In this document: positions 49,742-58,636 of the stretch, in pieces
How positions within the stretch are numbered: position 1 is the first letter of the stretch
Layout of the letters: every line of letters starts with the position of its first letter
Assembly (NCBI RefSeq): GCF_030812675.1
Contig: NZ_JAUSTE010000008.1
Span: forward strand, 62,001 to 126,000
Direction: 5' to 3'
From: Sinomonas atrocyanea
GTDB taxonomy: Bacteria > Actinomycetota > Actinomycetes > Actinomycetales > Micrococcaceae
DNA: 64,000 nucleotides
Notes under the pieces: model-generated
Database searches by the model: none
Seen by the model: only the letters and a program-made list of their open reading frames with translations
Told to the model about the DNA's origin: nothing
Translations under genes and position numbers: made by a program

Positions 49742-51117
49742 CCGCCGTCCTCGCCGACCATCCGGTCGCGGTCATCGGCGCCGGGCCGGTGGGCCTGGCC
49801 GCAGCGGCGCACCTCCTCGAGCGCGGTCTCGAACCGCTCGTGCTCGAGGCCGGTCCCGCCGTCGGCGCCGCCATGCGCGAGTGGGGGCACGTGCGGGTCT
49901 TCTCGACGTGGCGCTACAACCTCGACCCGGCCTCGGTGCGCCTGCTCGAGCGACACGGGTGGGAGCCTCCCAGGCCGACCGCCCTCCCGTACGGCGCGCA
50001 GATCGTGGAGGGCTACCTCGAGCCCCTCGCCGCCACTCCCGAGCTCGCCGGCCGCGTCCGCACCGGCCACCGCGTCCTCGCCGTCACCCGGAAGGACCGG
50101 GACAAGGGCAGCAGCGTCGGCCGCGATCTGGCGCCCTTCCTCCTGCGGGTGCAGGGGCCCGACGGCACCGTGGCCGAGGTCCTCGCCCGGGCCGTCATCG
50201 ATGCCTCCGGCACGTGGGAACACCGCGCGCCGCTGGGATCCTCCGGCCTCCCGGCGCCGGGCGAGGAGGACGCCACGGCGGCGGGCCTCCTCACGGCGCC
50301 GCTGGTCGACGTCGCCGCGGGCGGCTTCGGCGGCCGCCGCACCCTCGTGGTGGGCGGCGGCCATTCGGCCGCGAACAGCGTCCTCGCGCTCACCCAGCTC
50401 GCCCGGACGGACTCCGGCACGGAGGTCGTCTGGGCGATCCGCGCAGCCACCCCGGCCCAGGCCTACGGCGGAGGGAATGCCGACGAGCTCCCTGCGCGGG
50501 GCCAGCTCGGCACCCGCCTGCAGGCCATGGTCGGTTCCGGCGCTGTCCAGCTCGTCACCGGCTTCAGCACCGCACGGCTCGAGGTCCTCGACGGGCGGCG
50601 CCTGCGGGTCCACGCCGCGGACGGGCGCACGCTCGAGGTCGACAGGCTCATCCCCGCCACTGGATTCCGGCCAGACCTCTCGGTCCTGTCCGAGGTCCGC
50701 CTCGACCTCGACCCCGCGGTGGACGCGCCGCGGCGCCTGGGACCGCGCATCGACCCGGACTTCCACTCGTGCGGGACGGTCGAGCCCCACGGCGCCGCGG
50801 TCCTCGCCCACCCCGAGAAGGACTTCTACATCGCCGGCATGAAGTCCTACGGCCGCGCCCCGACCTTCCTCATGGCCACCGGCTACGAGCAGGTCCGCTC
50901 GATTGCCGCCGCGCTCGCGGGCGACGCCGCGGCCGCCGAGGCAGTAGAACTTCAGCTCCCGGCGACGGGCGTGTGCTCGGGGGTCGGATCGGACGGCAGT
51001 GCCGACGAGGCCGCATTCGCCGGCTCGTGCTGCAGCGCACCCGACCGCTCGCCCGTCTCGGTCGGCTTCCCGACGGGGCTGCGCCACGGCCGCGCCGCCG
51101 AGGGCGCCGGCATCTGA
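49738..51117 (+). CDS. FAD/NAD(P)-binding flavoprotein of ars operons (ArsO-like)
   Basis: A 459-residue flavoprotein with an FAD Rossmann motif GAGPVGLAAAAHL (about residues 14-26), a second nucleotide motif VVGGGHSAANS (about 205-215) and ATGFRPDLS. It belongs to the putative monooxygenases often found beside arsR and arsC and sometimes called ArsO, whose reaction is unproven. A 51-residue C-terminal tail carries three cysteines (413, 431, 432; GVCSG and GSCCSAP) that could bind arsenite. The start overlaps arsC by four bases. No arsenite efflux gene follows. Confidence 0.82.
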   Translation: MTAVLADHPVAVIGAGPVGLAAAAHLLERGLEPLVLEAGPAVGAAMREWGHVRVFSTWRYNLDPASVRLLERHGWEPPRPTALPYGAQIVEGYLEPLAATPELAGRVRTGHRVLAVTRKDRDKGSSVGRDLAPFLLRVQGPDGTVAEVLARAVIDASGTWEHRAPLGSSGLPAPGEEDATAAGLLTAPLVDVAAGGFGGRRTLVVGGGHSAANSVLALTQLARTDSGTEVVWAIRAATPAQAYGGGNADELPARGQLGTRLQAMVGSGAVQLVTGFSTARLEVLDGRRLRVHAADGRTLEVDRLIPATGFRPDLSVLSEVRLDLDPAVDAPRRLGPRIDPDFHSCGTVEPHGAAVLAHPEKDFYIAGMKSYGRAPTFLMATGYEQVRSIAAALAGDAAAAEAVELQLPATGVCSGVGSDGSADEAAFAGSCCSAPDRSPVSVGFPTGLRHGRAAEGAGI

Positions 51118-51150
51118 ACCCCGGCATCTGTGCCCCAGCAGCTGGACGCC

Positions 51151-51196
51151 AGAGGAGCGCGGCCGGTCCCCGTCAGGGATCCGGCCGCGCTCCTCT
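51151..51196. terminator. Bidirectional terminator, ars operon / ptsH
   Basis: A perfect 16-bp stem, AGAGGAGCGCGGCCGG (51151-51166) with CCGGCCGCGCTCCTCT (51181-51196), with an inner TCCC/GGGA pairing in the loop, between convergent operons. Confidence 0.8.
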
Positions 51197-51226
51197 CTAG
51201 CCCGGTGGGCCAGAGGCCCCTAGGGC

Positions 51227-51505
51227 CTACTCGGCGTCGTGGTCCGTCTCGAGGACCGTCACGAGCTTCGCGAGGGCCTCGTCGGCACCCGGCCCCTCGG
51301 CGCGCAGCACAACCTGCTGGCCGTACTCGGCGCCCAGGCTCATGAGGGAGAGGATGCTCGAGGCATCCATGGCCTCGTCGGCGGGCTCCCCGACCTTGGC
51401 GATCGTGACGTCGAGGCCGGCCTCGCCGGCAGCCTCGGCGAAGATGGCCGCAGGGCGGGCGTGCAGGCCCACGCGCGAGCCGATCGTTGCGGTGCGTTCT
51501 GCCAT
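51227..51505 (-). CDS. ptsH: HPr phosphocarrier protein
   Basis: HPr passes phosphate from EI to sugar-specific EII components. The 92-residue product has active His15 (GLHARPAA) and the regulatory-serine region DASSILSLMSLGA (about residues 47-59). AAGGAG precedes the ATG. It is the last gene of the leftward fru-pts set, 77 bases after ptsI. It should also be able to phosphorylate the DhaM EIIA domain encoded at 11.8 kb. Confidence 0.95.
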   Translation of the reverse strand: MAERTATIGSRVGLHARPAAIFAEAAGEAGLDVTIAKVGEPADEAMDASSILSLMSLGAEYGQQVVLRAEGPGADEALAKLVTVLETDHDAE

Positions 51506-51582
51506 GTGGTGCTCCTTGTTCGTGGGGGGTCGGGCTGGTGGGGGAAGCGTACTGCGTCGGTGCCGGGGCCGGTACCGGCGGG

Positions 51583-53298
51583 CTAGAGCCCGAGCTCGTC
51601 GAGGATGGGCAGGCCGCCGCGGACGGCGTCCCGGGCTGCCTCGGCGGACGGGGCCGCGAGGGCCTGGGCGGCGAGCTGCCTTGCCTCGGCCACGGTGACG
51701 GTGGCCAGGACCCGGTTGACGGCGGTCAGGGCGCGCGGTGACATCGACAGGGTGGTGACGCCGAGGCCCACGAGCACCGCGGCGAGGGCGGGATCGGCGG
51801 CGGCCTCACCGCAGACGCCCACGGGCTTGGCGGTGCCGGTGGCCTCGGAGGCCGCCGCGGCGCCGTCGCACGTGGCCTTGATGAGGTGCAGCACCGCCGG
51901 CTGCCACGGGTCGTTGAGGTGCGCGAGCGGGCCGAGCATGCGGTCTGCCGCCATGGCGTACTGGGTGAGGTCGTTCGTGCCCAGCGACGCGAAGTCCGTG
52001 TTCTTCAGGATGTGCGAGGACGTGAGGGCCGCCGACGGGACCTCGACCATGACGCCCGCCGTCTTCAGCCCGGCGTCCTTCGCCAGCCCGGTGAAGTGGG
52101 CCGCCTCGTCCGCCGTGGCGATCATCGGGGCCATGACCCAGACCTCGGCCTCGTTCTCCCGCGCCGCCTGGGCGATGGCGGCGAGCTGGCGCGCCAGGAC
52201 GCCGGGGCTGGTCCAGTCCGTGCGGTAGCCGCGCACGCCGAGGGCGGGGTTGGGCTCGTCGGCGTTGGTCAGGAACGGCAGCGGCTTGTCGGCACCGGCG
52301 TCGAGGGTGCGGATCACGACCTTCTTGCCGCCGAACTCCTTGAACACGGCCGTGTAGGCGGCCACCTGCTCCTCGTGGGTGGGCTCGGTGTCCCGGTCGA
52401 GGAAGCAGAACTCGGTGCGCAGAAGGCCCACGCCCTCCGCGCCGGCGGCGGCGGCCTTGGCCGCGTCCTTGCCCGTGGCGACGTTGGCGAGCAGCGGCAC
52501 GGCGTGCCCGTCGGCGAGCCGGTTGCCTCCGGCGAACCCCGCGGCCAGGGCGGCGGCCTGGGTGGCCCAGGCCGCCGCCGCATCCCGCTCGTGCTGCCCG
52601 GGCTCGGTCTGGACCGTGCCCGCGGCCCCGTCGACGTAGACCTCGGAGCCGTCAGCGATGGCGTCGACGCCGGCCGCCGCCACCACGGCCGGCAGGCCGA
52701 GGGCCCTGGCCAGGATCGCGGTGTGGGACTGGGGGCCACCGCCGCTCGTGATGAGGGCGGTGACCTTCGCTGGGTCGAGGGTCGCGGTGTCCGCGGGGGC
52801 GAGGTCTTCGGCGGCGAGGACGAACGGCTCGTCCGACTCGGGGATGCCCGGAGCCGGGAGCCCGCGGAGCTCGGCGACGATCCGGGAGCGGACGTCCAGG
52901 ACGTCCGCGGCCCGTTCGGCCATGTAGCCGCCGAGCGACTTGAGCTTCTCCGCGACCGCGGCGCCGGATTCCCACACGGCCCGCTCGGCCGAGCGGGCCC
53001 CGCCGTCCGCGGACGGGTCGAGCAGCTTCACGGCGCCCTTGACGAGCATCGGGTCCGCGGCCATGAGGGCGGTCGCCTCGAGGACGCCCTTCGCGTCCCC
53101 CGAGGCCGACGCCGCACGGGCCTTCAGCGCCGCCTGGACCGCCTTGGACGCCGAGCGGATCCGCTCGCCCTCCGCGGCGGCGTCCGCGCCGCCGGGAACG
53201 GGCCCCGCCGGGGGCTCGCCGACCGGTGCCGGCATCTGCCGCACCCGCCCGATCACACGCCCCGGAGTGACACCGACACCGTGAAACTGCTCCATCAT
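51583..53298 (-). CDS. ptsI: PEP-protein phosphotransferase, Enzyme I
   Basis: EI takes phosphate from phosphoenolpyruvate and gives it to HPr. The 571-residue product has the HPr-binding N-terminal domain, active His192 in GGGPQSHTAILARALGLP, the PEP-binding region LLRTEFCFLDR and the C-terminal Cys in GVCGEAAADP. The two adjacent ATGs at 53298/53295 follow GAGG; the frame extending to 53370 is not part of the protein. It lies 22 bases after the fructose EII gene in one operon. Confidence 0.95.
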   Translation of the reverse strand: MMEQFHGVGVTPGRVIGRVRQMPAPVGEPPAGPVPGGADAAAEGERIRSASKAVQAALKARAASASGDAKGVLEATALMAADPMLVKGAVKLLDPSADGGARSAERAVWESGAAVAEKLKSLGGYMAERAADVLDVRSRIVAELRGLPAPGIPESDEPFVLAAEDLAPADTATLDPAKVTALITSGGGPQSHTAILARALGLPAVVAAAGVDAIADGSEVYVDGAAGTVQTEPGQHERDAAAAWATQAAALAAGFAGGNRLADGHAVPLLANVATGKDAAKAAAAGAEGVGLLRTEFCFLDRDTEPTHEEQVAAYTAVFKEFGGKKVVIRTLDAGADKPLPFLTNADEPNPALGVRGYRTDWTSPGVLARQLAAIAQAARENEAEVWVMAPMIATADEAAHFTGLAKDAGLKTAGVMVEVPSAALTSSHILKNTDFASLGTNDLTQYAMAADRMLGPLAHLNDPWQPAVLHLIKATCDGAAAASEATGTAKPVGVCGEAAADPALAAVLVGLGVTTLSMSPRALTAVNRVLATVTVAEARQLAAQALAAPSAEAARDAVRGGLPILDELGL

Positions 53299-53320
53299 CA
53301 AGACCTCGAACTCTCTCTCG

Positions 53321-55351
53321 CTAGGCGGCGACGGGGACGGGCTCCGCGGCCTCGGGCGCCTTCTTGCCAACGTATCGCTTGAGGGCGATGGTTGCCAGAG
53401 CGGTCACCACGACTCCGGCCGCGATCGAGACGACCCAGAGGAAGAAGTTGTCGATCGCGAAGAAGACGAAGATTCCGCCGTGGGGGGCCTTCGAGGAGAC
53501 GTTGAAGGCCATCGACAGCGCCCCGGTCAGCGCCCCGCCCAGCATCGACGCCGGGATGACCCGCAGCGGGTCCGCGGCGGCGAACGGGATCGCGCCTTCG
53601 GAGATGAACGAGGCCCCCAGGAGCCACGCCGCCTTGCCGTTCTCGTGCTCGGTCGCGTTGAAGTTCTTGTGGTCGAGCACGGTGGCGAGCGCCATCGCGA
53701 GCGGCGGGACCATGCCCGCAGCCATGACAGCGGCCATGATGTGGTACGGCGCGGCGTTGGTCGCGCTCGCCGCGCTGAGGCCGGCGACGGCGAACGAGTA
53801 CGCGACCTTGTTGACGGGACCGCCGAGGTCGAAGCACATCATGAGGCCGAGGATGACGCCGAGGATCACGGCGGCGGCGCCGCTCATGCCCGTGAGCCAG
53901 TCGTTGAGGGCCTTCGTGACCACCGCGATGGGGCCGCCGAGCACCACGAACATGAGGCCGGAGGCCACGATGGACGCGACGAGCGGGATGATCGCGACCG
54001 GCATGAGGCCGCGCAGCCAGCGGGGAGCCGGGAGGGACGCGAGCCAGTGCGCGGTGTAGCCGGCGAGCAGGCCGCCCACGATGCCGCCGAGGAAGCCGGC
54101 CCCCATGAAGCCCGCCACAGCGCCGGCGGTGAAGCCGGGGGCGATGCCCGGCCGGTCAGCCAGGGCGTAGCCGATGTACCCGGCGAGGGCCGGGACGAGG
54201 AAGCCGATCGACAGGCCGCCGATCTTGAACAGCACCGCACCGAGGTAGGCGCCGAGCGGGCCCCAGGCCTGCGGCCCGAACTCGGTCGGCAGGCTGAACA
54301 CGTTGTTCTTGAGGACGATCGTGTCCGCGTACTTCGTGATGTCGTAGCCGCCGAGGAGGAAGCCCAGCGCGATCAGGAGGCCGCCCGCGGCGACGAACGG
54401 GATCATGTAGCTCACGCCGGTGAGGAGCGCCCGCTTGAGCTTGGCGCCCCCGGACTCGCTCGTCTCGGCGCCGGAGGCGGACGACGCCGACCCGGCGGCC
54501 CCGCGGGCGATCCTCCGCCCGCTGGGGTCGGCGGCGACGGCCAGGGCCTCGTCGAGCATGACCCCGGGCTCGTCGATGCCGCGCTTGACCGGCGACTGCA
54601 CGTACGCCTTCCCCGCGAAGCGCTCCTTGCCGCGCACGTCCACGTCCACCGCGAAGACCACGGCATCGGCCGCGTCGATCACGGACTGGGGGAGCGGCGT
54701 CGAGCCCGCGGACCCCTGGGTCTCGACCTGCACGTCGATCCCCTTGTCCTTGCCGGCGGCGACGAGCGAGTCGGCCGCCATGTAGGTGTGGGCGATGCCG
54801 GTGGGGCAGGCGGTGACGGCGACGATGCGCTTCTGCCCTGCCGCGGCGGCCGGTGCGGCGGGTGCCGACGCCGCCGCGTCAGCGGCCGGTGCGGTGCCGG
54901 TGAGGCCGAGGGCCTCGTTCACGAGCGCGACCACCTCTTCGCGGGTTGCCGCCGCGCGCAGGGACGCCGTGAAGTCCTTCTTGATGAGGCTCCGGGCGAG
55001 CTTCGCGAGGAGCTTGAGGTGCTCCTGGTCGGCGCCCTCCGGGGCGGCGATGAAGAACACGAGGTCGGCGTCGCCGTCCTTCGCGCCGAACCCGACCTTC
55101 TGCGACAGGCGAGCCATCGCCAGCGAGGGCTCGGTCACGGCGGCGGAGCGGCAGTGGGGGATGGCGATGCCGCCGGGGACGCCGGTGGCGGTCTTCTGCT
55201 CGCGGGCCCAGGCGTCCGCGAAGAGCCCGTCCACCTCGGTGGCGCGGCCGGCGTCGGCAACGAGGCCGGCCAGGTGCCTGATCACGTCGGCGGGGGAAGA
55301 GCCCAGCGACGCATCGAGCACCACGAGCTCGGGGGCGATGAGTTCGGTCAT
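53321..55351 (-). CDS. fruA: Fructose-specific PTS Enzyme IIABC
   Basis: Imports fructose and phosphorylates it to fructose-1-phosphate. The 676-residue protein is a full A-B-C fusion: EIIA with His66 (IPHCRS), an Ala/Pro linker, EIIB with Cys182 (VTACPTGIAHTYMA), a second linker and the membrane EIIC domain (about residues 300-665, eight or more membrane segments, including GAFMG-type FMGAGFLGGIVGG). It follows fruK by 12 bases. With fruK, fruR, ptsI and ptsH in one block, it forms a self-sufficient fructose uptake system. Confidence 0.94.
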   Translation of the reverse strand: MTELIAPELVVLDASLGSSPADVIRHLAGLVADAGRATEVDGLFADAWAREQKTATGVPGGIAIPHCRSAAVTEPSLAMARLSQKVGFGAKDGDADLVFFIAAPEGADQEHLKLLAKLARSLIKKDFTASLRAAATREEVVALVNEALGLTGTAPAADAAASAPAAPAAAAGQKRIVAVTACPTGIAHTYMAADSLVAAGKDKGIDVQVETQGSAGSTPLPQSVIDAADAVVFAVDVDVRGKERFAGKAYVQSPVKRGIDEPGVMLDEALAVAADPSGRRIARGAAGSASSASGAETSESGGAKLKRALLTGVSYMIPFVAAGGLLIALGFLLGGYDITKYADTIVLKNNVFSLPTEFGPQAWGPLGAYLGAVLFKIGGLSIGFLVPALAGYIGYALADRPGIAPGFTAGAVAGFMGAGFLGGIVGGLLAGYTAHWLASLPAPRWLRGLMPVAIIPLVASIVASGLMFVVLGGPIAVVTKALNDWLTGMSGAAAVILGVILGLMMCFDLGGPVNKVAYSFAVAGLSAASATNAAPYHIMAAVMAAGMVPPLAMALATVLDHKNFNATEHENGKAAWLLGASFISEGAIPFAAADPLRVIPASMLGGALTGALSMAFNVSSKAPHGGIFVFFAIDNFFLWVVSIAAGVVVTALATIALKRYVGKKAPEAAEPVPVAA

Positions 55352-55363
55352 GATGAGTCCTTC

Positions 55364-56326
55364 TCAGAGGGCCGTGACGGTCACGGCAGAGGGGGTGGTC
55401 TGGTTCGCTGCCGGGACGGTAGACCCCGGCAGGGACGCGGCGGCGGCCCCGTGGGCCACTGCCTGGCGCAGGCGGCCCTCAGCGTCCGCCCCAGTCGAGT
55501 CGGCCAGGAGGTACCCGGCCAAGGAGGAGTCGCCGGCACCGACGGTGCTGACGGCCCTGATGGGCGGGTGCGTGGCGTGCCACGCACCGTCCCGTGTCAC
55601 GAGCACGGCACCCTTCGACCCCAGGGTCGCGAGCACCGCTCCGACCCCGGCGTCCACGAGTGCCCGTGCCGCCTTCGCGGCGAGCGCCGGGGAGGCCTCG
55701 AGCTCGGCCGGCGTACCCGTGTCCTGCAGGCCCACGAGTCCGGCGAGCTCCGCGAGCTCGTCGGCGTTGGGCTTGAGGAGCTCTGGCCTGCCCGCGAGGG
55801 AGGCCGCGAGCGGCGCGCCGGAGGAGTCGACGGCGATCTTCGGCGCGCTTCCGTCGGCGGACGAGCGCAGGCGCTCGGCTGCCGTGGCATAGAAATCCTC
55901 GGGGACCCCCGGGGGCAGTGATCCGGCGAGGACCACCCAGGACGCCCCGCGGGCGCGGTCGACGAGGAGGGCGAGCAGGGCTTCCTGGAGGGCCAGGGAG
56001 AGCTCGGGCCCGGGCTCGTTGACCTTGGTGGTGACCCCGTCTGGCTCCGTGAGGGCCACGTTCGAGCGCAGCGGCGCCCCGATGGGCAGCGCCGCATACG
56101 GCACCCCCGAGGCGGCGAGGCCGGCGACGACGGGATCGGAGGCGTCGCCCGGGAGGACGGCGAGGGTGTCGAGACCGGAGGCCCGCAGCGCGCGGGCCAC
56201 GTTCACGCCCTTGCCGCCGGACTCCTGACGCACCGAGACGGCACGCTGGACCTCGCCCCGCAGCAGGGGTGCGCCCAGCTCGACCGTGCGGTCCAGGCTC
56301 GGGTTCGCGGTGAGGGTGACGATCAT
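55364..56326 (-). CDS. fruK: 1-phosphofructokinase
   Basis: Converts fructose-1-phosphate and ATP to fructose-1,6-bisphosphate. The 320-residue PfkB-family protein begins MIVTLTANPSLDRTVEL, carries the substrate loop ESGGKGVNVARAL (about residues 35-47), and has the anion hole with catalytic Asp266 in TVGAGDSSLAGYL. Its ATG overlaps the fruR stop by four bases (ATGA), and it precedes the fructose EII gene. Confidence 0.95.
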   Translation of the reverse strand: MIVTLTANPSLDRTVELGAPLLRGEVQRAVSVRQESGGKGVNVARALRASGLDTLAVLPGDASDPVVAGLAASGVPYAALPIGAPLRSNVALTEPDGVTTKVNEPGPELSLALQEALLALLVDRARGASWVVLAGSLPPGVPEDFYATAAERLRSSADGSAPKIAVDSSGAPLAASLAGRPELLKPNADELAELAGLVGLQDTGTPAELEASPALAAKAARALVDAGVGAVLATLGSKGAVLVTRDGAWHATHPPIRAVSTVGAGDSSLAGYLLADSTGADAEGRLRQAVAHGAAAASLPGSTVPAANQTTPSAVTVTAL

Positions 56327-57120
56327 GGCTTCCCTGCCTCTACAACGTCGACTCCGGCCTCCTCGAGGGCGTCGGCGACGTCCCCCTCGGGTGCCCGGTC
56401 GGTCACGATGGTGTCCAGCTGGTCGAGGCGCGCGAACTGCACGAGCGTCTCGACCCCGAACTTGGTGTGGTCCACGAGGGCCACGACGCGGCGCGCGCAG
56501 CGCACGAAGGCGGCCTTGACGGCGGCCTCCTCGGCATCCGGCGTGCTGAGCCCGAACTGGGCGTGCAGGCCGTTCGCCCCCACGAAGGCGAGGTCCGGGC
56601 GGAGGCGCTCGACGGCGTCGACCGTCGCGGGCCCCACGGCCGCCCGGGTGAGCGGGCGGATCCGTCCGCCGAGCAGCTGGACGTTGAGGTTGGCGTCCGC
56701 CGCGAGCTTGTCCGCGATCGGCAGGGCGTTGGTCACGACCACGAGGGGCGGCCCGTCCAGAGGGGTGCCCATGAGGCGCTCCGCGAGGGCTTCGGTGGAG
56801 CTGCCGGCGTCCAGGAGGACGCTGCCGGCCCGGGAGGACTCGATCAGGTCCGCCGCGGCGTCCGCGATGGCCCGCTTCTCGAGGAGGTTCTGGATCTGCC
56901 GCTCGAGGAGGCTCGCCTCCGCGGTCGCCCCGCGCTCGGCGGGGACGGCGCCGCCGTGGACGCGGCGGAGCACGCCCGCGGACTCGAGCGCCGCGAGGTC
57001 GCGACGCACGGTCTCGGTGGTGACGGAGAAGCGCTCGGCGAGTTCGGTGACGCTGACCCGCCCGACCTCGGCGACGCGGTCTGCGACGAGCCGCTGACGC
57101 TCTTCGGCGAACATCGACAT
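56323..57120 (-). CDS. fruR: DeoR-family transcriptional regulator of the fru operon
   Basis: A 265-residue repressor with an N-terminal DeoR helix-turn-helix (VSVTELAERFSVTTETVRRDL, core TELAERFSVTTETVRRDL) followed by RVHGGAV and a C-terminal sugar-phosphate domain (DAGSSTEALAERL, VTNALPIADKL, GGRIRP). It is the first gene of the fructose operon and probably responds to fructose-1-phosphate. The ATG at 57120 is chosen because GGAGAGG lies 8 bases upstream; GTG at 57129 is too close to it. A repeat around the -35 box upstream is the likely autoregulatory operator. Confidence 0.92.
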   Translation of the reverse strand: MSMFAEERQRLVADRVAEVGRVSVTELAERFSVTTETVRRDLAALESAGVLRRVHGGAVPAERGATAEASLLERQIQNLLEKRAIADAAADLIESSRAGSVLLDAGSSTEALAERLMGTPLDGPPLVVVTNALPIADKLAADANLNVQLLGGRIRPLTRAAVGPATVDAVERLRPDLAFVGANGLHAQFGLSTPDAEEAAVKAAFVRCARRVVALVDHTKFGVETLVQFARLDQLDTIVTDRAPEGDVADALEEAGVDVVEAGKP

Positions 57121-57191
57121 GCCCGGCACCTCTCCTCTCTGAGCCCCTGATCCAGCCTGTGGTCTCCATCACACGAATGTGGGATTGATTG

Positions 57192-57242
57192 ACTGTATCT
57201 GCGTTTGTGTTGGAAAGTCAAGAGGTTCCACATAAACACAGA
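57192..57242 (-). promoter_or_regulatory. fru operon promoter with FruR-type inverted repeat
   Basis: On the minus strand -35 TTGACT (57216-57221) and -10 TACAGT (57192-57197) are 18 bases apart. Imperfect arms CTGTGTTTATGTGGAA (57226-57242 region) and its inverted counterpart (57199-57215, CTGCGTTTGTGTTGGAA on the plus strand) flank the -35, so a bound DeoR-type dimer would cover the promoter. Confidence 0.7.
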
Positions 57243-57244
57243 AG

Positions 57245-57274
57245 GGCCCGGCGGAGCGTGCGCTCCTCCGGGCC
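57245..57274 (-). terminator. Terminator of the DUF6458 gene
   Basis: GGCCCGGCGGAGC (57245-57257) pairs with GCTCCTCCGGGCC (57262-57274) with one mismatch, loop GTGC. Read leftward it is followed by CTTCTGTGTTT, a T-rich tail. Confidence 0.6.
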
Positions 57275-57294
57275 TCGGGGTTCTGGGACGGCCG

Positions 57295-57549
57295 CTAGAT
57301 CTCGCGGCTGTCGCGCCGGGTGACGGCCTCCCCGGTCTCGGGGTCCACCAGCTGCCGCGACTCCGTCACGCGCCGCCGCGGGCGCGAGCTGCCCATCATG
57401 ACGAGCGAGACGATCAGACCGAGCACGCCCACCCCGATCAGGATGTAGCCGACAAGCGTCTGGTCAATGAAGGGGATGAGGCCAGGCGTCACCGCGAATG
57501 CGAGGATCGCGCCGATGGCGATGAGGAAGATTGACGCACCGATGCCCAT
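57295..57549 (-). CDS. DUF6458-type small membrane protein
   Basis: An 84-residue protein with two membrane segments (GIGASIFLIAIGAILAFAV at residues 2-20, and VGYILIGVGVLGLIVSLVMM at about 33-52) and a basic cytoplasmic tail (RPRRRVTESRQLVDPETGEAV). This layout matches small actinobacterial DUF6458 proteins of unknown role. The ATG at 57549 is preceded by AAGGAG at 6 bases, so the frame's upstream extension to 57579 is rejected. It is monocistronic with its own terminator. Confidence 0.78.
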   Translation of the reverse strand: MGIGASIFLIAIGAILAFAVTPGLIPFIDQTLVGYILIGVGVLGLIVSLVMMGSSRPRRRVTESRQLVDPETGEAVTRRDSREI

Positions 57550-57726
57550 AATGAGCTCCTTCCGCCGCTGCCGGTGCACTGGCAGCGCTCCAAGCCCGCG
57601 GGGCGCGGGTCGCCGGTCCTTTTCCCCGCCGGCCGCCCTCCGAAACAGTGGGCTCCGCCTCGGCCGGCCGGGCGCCCTCGGCTACGCCGAGCGCGAAGGG
57701 CGGGGGACATGTCCGGCGCCCGGGTC

Positions 57727-57732
57727 TAGCCT
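57727..57732 (+). promoter_or_regulatory. -10 box of leaderless gene at 57739
   Basis: TAGCCT ends 6 bases before the ATG at 57739; no ribosome-binding site is present. Confidence 0.45.
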
Positions 57733-57738
57733 GTGCAG

Positions 57739-58569
57739 ATGGTGAAGAAGAACATTGCCCTGCGGATCGCGCAGGACACAGCGCACCAGACGATGTTCGA
57801 CGCCCGGGGCCAGGCGACTCCCCGCGTCCACCGGGCGCTCCTGGCGGCGGTGGACGTGCAGCGCCCGCTCGTGCTGGCCAACCTGCGCCGGCTGCGGCGC
57901 CAGCATCCGCACGATTCCCCCGCCCAGCTCGCGCGCCGCCTCGAGCGCCGGTACCTCACCGCGGTGGGCGGCACGGGCGCCGCCGTGGGCGGCACTGCGG
58001 CGATGCCGGGGCTGGGGACCATGACGTCGCTGGGCCTCTCCGCTGCCGCGACCGTGGGCTTCCTCGAGGCGACGGCCCTGTACGCGGCCTCGATCGCGGA
58101 GCTCCACGGCGTGCACCTCGAGGACCCGGACAGGGCCCGCACCACGATCATGGCGCTCATGCTGGGGGAGGAGGGCACGGCCCTGCTCTCCGCGCTGGGA
58201 GGCCAGGCCCTGGGCCGCGGCGGACACCCATCCAGCGCCTGGGGGGTGGCGCTGAACCGGTCCGTGCCGTCCTCGGCGGTCAAGGCCATCCAGGGCACCG
58301 TGCAGCGGCGTTTCCTCCGGTGGCTGCTCAAGCGGCAGGGCGGTGCGCTCGTGGGCCGCGCCCTCCCGTTCGGGGTCGGCGCGGTGGTCGGGGGTGCCGG
58401 CAACTTCCTGATGGGACGCGCCGTGGTGCGCGCGGCCCAGACGGCCTTCGGCCCGGCACCCGAGGTGCTGCCCGCGGAGACGCCCCAGCAGGCCGTCGAG
58501 CGGGAGATCGAAGAGCGCCGCACGAGGATGCTCGAGGGGCGGGCCGGCACCGAGCCGCTCGCGGACTGA
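57739..58569 (+). CDS. Hypothetical protein with glycine-rich hydrophobic centre (EcsC-like layout)
   Basis: A 276-residue protein with a basic N-terminal half (RRLRRQHPHDSPAQLARRLERR, core QLARRLERR), a glycine/alanine hydrophobic segment with AVGGTGAAVGGTAAMPGLG (about residues 74-92), further amphipathic helices, and a second Gly-rich segment VGRALPFGVGAVVGGAGN (about 209-226). The pattern resembles EcsC-family proteins, but I cannot confirm it, and no enzymatic motif is visible. Leaderless start as described for the -10 box at 57727. Confidence 0.6.
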   Translation: MVKKNIALRIAQDTAHQTMFDARGQATPRVHRALLAAVDVQRPLVLANLRRLRRQHPHDSPAQLARRLERRYLTAVGGTGAAVGGTAAMPGLGTMTSLGLSAAATVGFLEATALYAASIAELHGVHLEDPDRARTTIMALMLGEEGTALLSALGGQALGRGGHPSSAWGVALNRSVPSSAVKAIQGTVQRRFLRWLLKRQGGALVGRALPFGVGAVVGGAGNFLMGRAVVRAAQTAFGPAPEVLPAETPQQAVEREIEERRTRMLEGRAGTEPLAD

Positions 58570-58636
58570 GCCGCCGGCCGGACCCCGTGCGCGCCGGACG
58601 CCGCCGCGCCCGGGCCGGCCCCGCGCCGTCGTCCGC

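Noticed and set aside
53480-55921. 813-residue open frame on the plus strand opposite fruA-fruK
   Set aside because: Antisense artefact of GC-rich codons; Arg/Glu/His/Gly-rich with no family resemblance.
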